DNA from: Guadua angustifolia
Taxonomy: Eukaryota; Streptophyta; Magnoliopsida; Poales; Poaceae
Length of the DNA: 64,000 nt
Assembly: GCA_036346375.1 (NCBI GenBank)
Contig: CM070511.1
Coordinates: 8,246,001-8,310,000 of the forward strand
Reading direction: 5' to 3'
Within the stretch, counting starts at the first letter, position 1; each line of letters starts with the position of its first letter. Below, in pieces: positions 61,121-64,000 of the stretch. Made by a program: the position numbers and the translations under genes. The notes under the pieces are model-generated. The model was given only the letters and a program-made list of their open reading frames with translations, ran no database searches and was not told where the DNA came from.

Positions 61121-61503
61121 GAAGCTCAAAAAGCACCTGATGTAGTACTGGGTACATTTCTTGTTCATTCTGTACCAACATTAGTTCTATTTGATTCTGG
61201 CGCATCACATTCCTTCATATCCAAAAAGTTCATCAATCAGCATGAACTTCAAATTGAAATGCTTCCCACAAAAATGATAATCCATTCCCCTGGAGCATCC
61301 ATGCAAACTTCAAGACTTTGTTCAGAAGTCTGCATTGAAATTAATGGAGTACCATTTCATGCTGATCTTATTATCATGAAACTTCAGGGTTAGATGTGAT
61401 TCTTGGTATGGATTGGTTATCCAAGCACAAAGGTTGTATTGATTGTGCTAACCGATCTATAACTCTTCTTAGTCCAAGTGGAACTCAAGTGCGCTTTTCT
61501 TGA
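61121..61503 (+). pseudogene. Element C aspartic protease
   Basis: In frame with gag, V-T-V-E-E-A-Q-K-A-P-D-V-V-L-G leads into the active site V-L-F-D-S-G-A-S-H-S-F. At 61391 the frame ends, and the second motif V-I-L-G-M-D-W-L-S-K-H-K continues one frame over to a stop at about 61503. Confidence 0.88.
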
Positions 61504-62430
61504 TCGATAATACTCCAAACGGCAACCTTCACTTCATCTTTGTTTTGGCCACGAAATTGAGTCAAGTTCGATGGTATGTGAATATTACGATGTATTTCGG
61601 ATGAGCTTCGGGAATGCCTCGAGCACCGTGACATGGAGTTTGTCATTAATCTTGTTCTGGAGCGGCCCCCATTGCTAAGCGTCCTTATCGCTACCTTCGA
61701 TGAGTTGGTTGAATTGAAGAAACAACTCGAAGAACAAGCGAACAAAGGATTCATTCGCCCTAGTTCTTCTCCATGGGGCGATCCTGTACTCTTTGTTCCT
61801 AAAAAGGACGGTGGTCTACGCATGTGCATAGATTATCGTGCTTTAAATGATGTCACAATTAAGAACAAGTATCCTCTTCCTCGTATTGATGATCTTTTTG
61901 ATCAATTGAATGGTGCTTAGGTATTTTCAAAGATTGATTTGAGACTTGGGTACTATCAAGTGAAAATCAAACCAGAGGATATTCCAAAGACTGCTTTTAC
62001 CACTCGTTACGGGTTATATGAATATACCGTAATGTCTTTCGGACTTACAAATGCTCCTGCCAATTTTATGTGCCTTATGAACAAGGTCTTTATGGAGTAT
62101 TTGGATAAGTTCGTGGTGGTATTCATTGATGACATCCTCATATATTCCAAAAATGAAGGAGAACATGCGCAACATTTGCGTATGGTGCTTGAAAAGCTTC
62201 GTGAGCATAAGCTATATGCCAAATTTGAGAAGTGTGAATTTTGGTTAAAAGAAGTTGCATTTCTTGGACATATTCTATCTAAAGGTGGAATTTCAGTTAA
62301 TCCAAAGAAGGTCCAAACTATCACAGAATGGAAATCACCGCAATCTGTTCCTAAAGTCCGAAGTTTTCTTGGACTAGCGGGATATTATCGCGCTTTATCG
62401 AAAACTTCTCCAAAATTGCTCGCCCAATGA
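61504..62430 (+). pseudogene. Element C reverse transcriptase
   Basis: After a poorly kept linker (61504-61632), the frame 61633-61917 gives [21 protein letters not shown] and [10 protein letters not shown] and ends at a TAG (61918-61920). The next frame (to 62430) has [21 protein letters not shown], the intact active site [11 protein letters not shown] and [17 protein letters not shown] frameshift near 62395 leads into RNase H. Confidence 0.92.
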
Positions 62431-62990
62431 CTCAACTTCTGAAAAAGGAAAAGAAGTTTGAGTGGACTCCAGAATGTGAAGCTAGCTTTCAAGAGCTTAA
62501 GAAAAGATTAACCTCAGCTCCAATTCTCATTGTACCAGATATCCATAAGAGCTTTGAGGTATATTGCGACGCATCACGACATGGCCTTGGATGTGTATTG
62601 ATGCAAGACAGGAAAGTTGTCGCATATGCTTCACGCCAACTTCGGCCGCATGAGCAAAACTATCCTACTCATGATTTGGAATTAGCAGCCGTTGTTCATG
62701 CTCTGAAGATTTGGAGACATTATCTTATTGGCAATCGTTGTGAAATCTATACAGATCACAAAAACCTAAAATATTTCTTCACTCAGCCAGATTTGAATCT
62801 CAGGCAAAGGAGATGGTTAGAGTTAATCAAAGACTACAATCTCGGCATTCATTACCATCCTGGTAAAGCTAATGTTGTAGCCGATGCTCTCAGCCGCAAG
62901 CTTCATTATCTTTTCATCTCCGACCAAACTGAGCTGCAAAAAGAATTCCAAAAGCTCAATTTGGGTTTAGTTGAGGAAAGCTATGTTGCT
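62427..62990 (+). pseudogene. Element C RNase H
   Basis: An open frame with W-T-P-E-C-E-A-S-F, then [31 protein letters not shown] and V-V-A-D-A-L-S-R, so the four catalytic acids are present. It continues without a stop into the integrase zinc domain. Removal of the RNA template strand is its normal role. Confidence 0.93.
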
Positions 62991-64000
62991 GCTTTTGAAG
63001 TACAGCCAACTCTCAGAACTCATATTAAAACCGCTCAACTAAAAGATGAAGCCATTATTGGAATCAGAAAGCAATTGAAAGAAGGTATTGAATCGGAATT
63101 CTCTGAAAGTTCAGATGAAGTAATTATGCGAAGAAATTGCATATATGTCCCAGATGATTCTAATCTTAAGATGCTGATTCTAAAAGAAGCTCATGAATCT
63201 CCTCTATCTATTCACCCTGGAAGCACAAAAATGTATCAAGATCTTAAACAAGAATATTGGTGGCCCGGTATGAAAAAGGAAATTGCTGCATATGTTGCTG
63301 AATGTGATGTATGCCAGTGAGTCAAAGCTGAGCATCAACGTCCTGCTGGTCTTCTTCAACCCCTGCAAATCCCTGAGTGGAAATGGGAAGATATTAGTAT
63401 GGATTTCATTACCGGTCTTCCCAAGACTCGAAAAGGAAATGATTCCATATGGGTCATTGTTGATCGGTTAACAAAAGTAGCTCATTTTATTCCGGTCAAA
63501 ACCACTTACCAAGGGGACAAACTTGCAGAATTGTACATGGAAAACATTGTGCGTCTGCACGGTGTTCCAAAACAATAATATCGATCGAGGCTCTCAATTT
63601 ACTTCTAAGCAGGAAAGTTTGCACGATCTGCTTTGGGGACTAAGTTAAACTTGATCTGACTTATCATCCTCGATGTATGGGCAAGCGAGAGAGTAAATCA
63701 AATCCTGGAAGATATGCTTAGAGCCTGTGTGCTTTCGTACAGCACTAATTGGGAGAAAAGTCTTGCTTTTGCTGAATAATAACAGTTTCCAAGCCAGTCT
63801 TCAAACGTCGCCATTTGAAGCATTATATGGGAGAAAATGCAGAACTCCTCTTTTCTGGTCCGAAGTTGGAGAAAGGAAATTCTTCCGTCCAAACCTCATT
63901 CAAGAAGCCCAAGAGCAAGTAGATATGATCAGAAGCAAATTGAAGGAAGCCCAATCTCGTCAAAAGAGTTATGCTGACAATCGTCGACGTGAACTCAGCT
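62991..64000 (+). pseudogene. Element C integrase, runs off right edge
   Basis: The zinc domain is intact (H-E-S-P-L-S-I-H through C-D-V-C-Q), then TGA at 63318-63320. The core begins [26 protein letters not shown], and then loses frame at 63575 just before the second catalytic Asp region. Broken pieces (E-R-V-N-Q-I-L-E-D-M-L, S-Y-A-D-N-R-R-R at the edge) follow. The chromodomain would lie beyond the window. Confidence 0.9.

Larger units (their letters stand above)
59663..64000 (+). mobile_element. C: Tekay-type Gypsy element, right segment (leader, gag-pol)
   Basis: It begins with the second ACCCT copy and continues the leader that broke off at 43936. Gag, protease, RT, RNase H and integrase follow in order and run off the window at 64000. 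There is no extra ORF between leader and gag, unlike A1 and B. Confidence 0.9.

Noticed and set aside
1..64000. Host gene, rRNA or tRNA gene, or CRISPR array
   Set aside because: Apart from captured or rRNA-like scraps nothing fits; repeats are transposon tandem arrays without regular unique spacers.

Overview
The window reads as intergenic chromosomal DNA of a plant, most likely a grass. It is almost entirely transposable elements, nested inside one another. I find no intact host gene, no rRNA or tRNA gene, and no CRISPR or bacterial signature. The evidence for a plant is the mix of Ty3/Gypsy chromoviruses of the Tekay and Reina types, Tat-lineage Gypsy elements, a Ty1/Copia element with a long coiled-coil Gag, CACTA (En/Spm) transposons with TNP2-like, DUF4218/DUF4216 and Transposase_24-like proteins, and a Tourist-like MITE with TTA target duplications. 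Almost every coding region carries stops or frameshifts.

Layout, left to right. (1) 1-5829: minus-strand Tat element T1 (5' LTR, gag, protease, RT, two RNase H domains) running off the left edge. (2) 5830-9391: minus-strand Copia element C1 (5' LTR and gag), interrupted by T1. (3) 9392-~12215: plus-strand Tat element T3 (RNase H end and integrase), into which C1 inserted; a 231-bp MITE (9420-9650) sits inside its RNase H coding sequence. (4) ~12220-14259: minus-strand Tat remnant T4 (5' LTR and gag), fused head-on to T3. (5) 14260-24518: minus-strand Tekay chromovirus A1 with both LTRs, gag, pol, chromodomain remnant and an extra ORF upstream of gag. (6) 24519-35583: plus-strand CACTA element with two decayed genes, ending at a recognisable CACTAC inverted terminus and flanked by what looks like a 5S-rRNA-derived scrap. 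(7) 35584-37357: unrecognised DNA, then a small Reina-like Gypsy 5' end. (8) 37358-64000: plus-strand Tekay element C, with a ~5-kb LTR that itself holds a second CACTA-like insertion (42345-~43600) carrying a captured PPR-gene fragment. Element C is split in its leader by minus-strand Tekay element B (43937-59662, perfect 5-bp duplication ACCCT). B in turn contains the remains of plus-strand Tekay element A2 (46887-52510). The gag-pol of element C resumes at 59663 and runs off the right edge.

The most interesting items are an extra, intact 271-codon ORF between the 5' LTR and gag of element B, with a decayed homologue at the same place in A1 and none in C; a shared ~94-bp tandem array plus antisense tRNA-like (A box/B box) module in two separate CACTA insertions; a tight cluster of five TGACGTCA octamers in both LTRs of B; a split Ulp1-like protease region in the second CACTA gene; and a two-state sequence patch that differs between the LTRs of single elements. 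Function assignments rest on motifs read by eye; no database search was possible.
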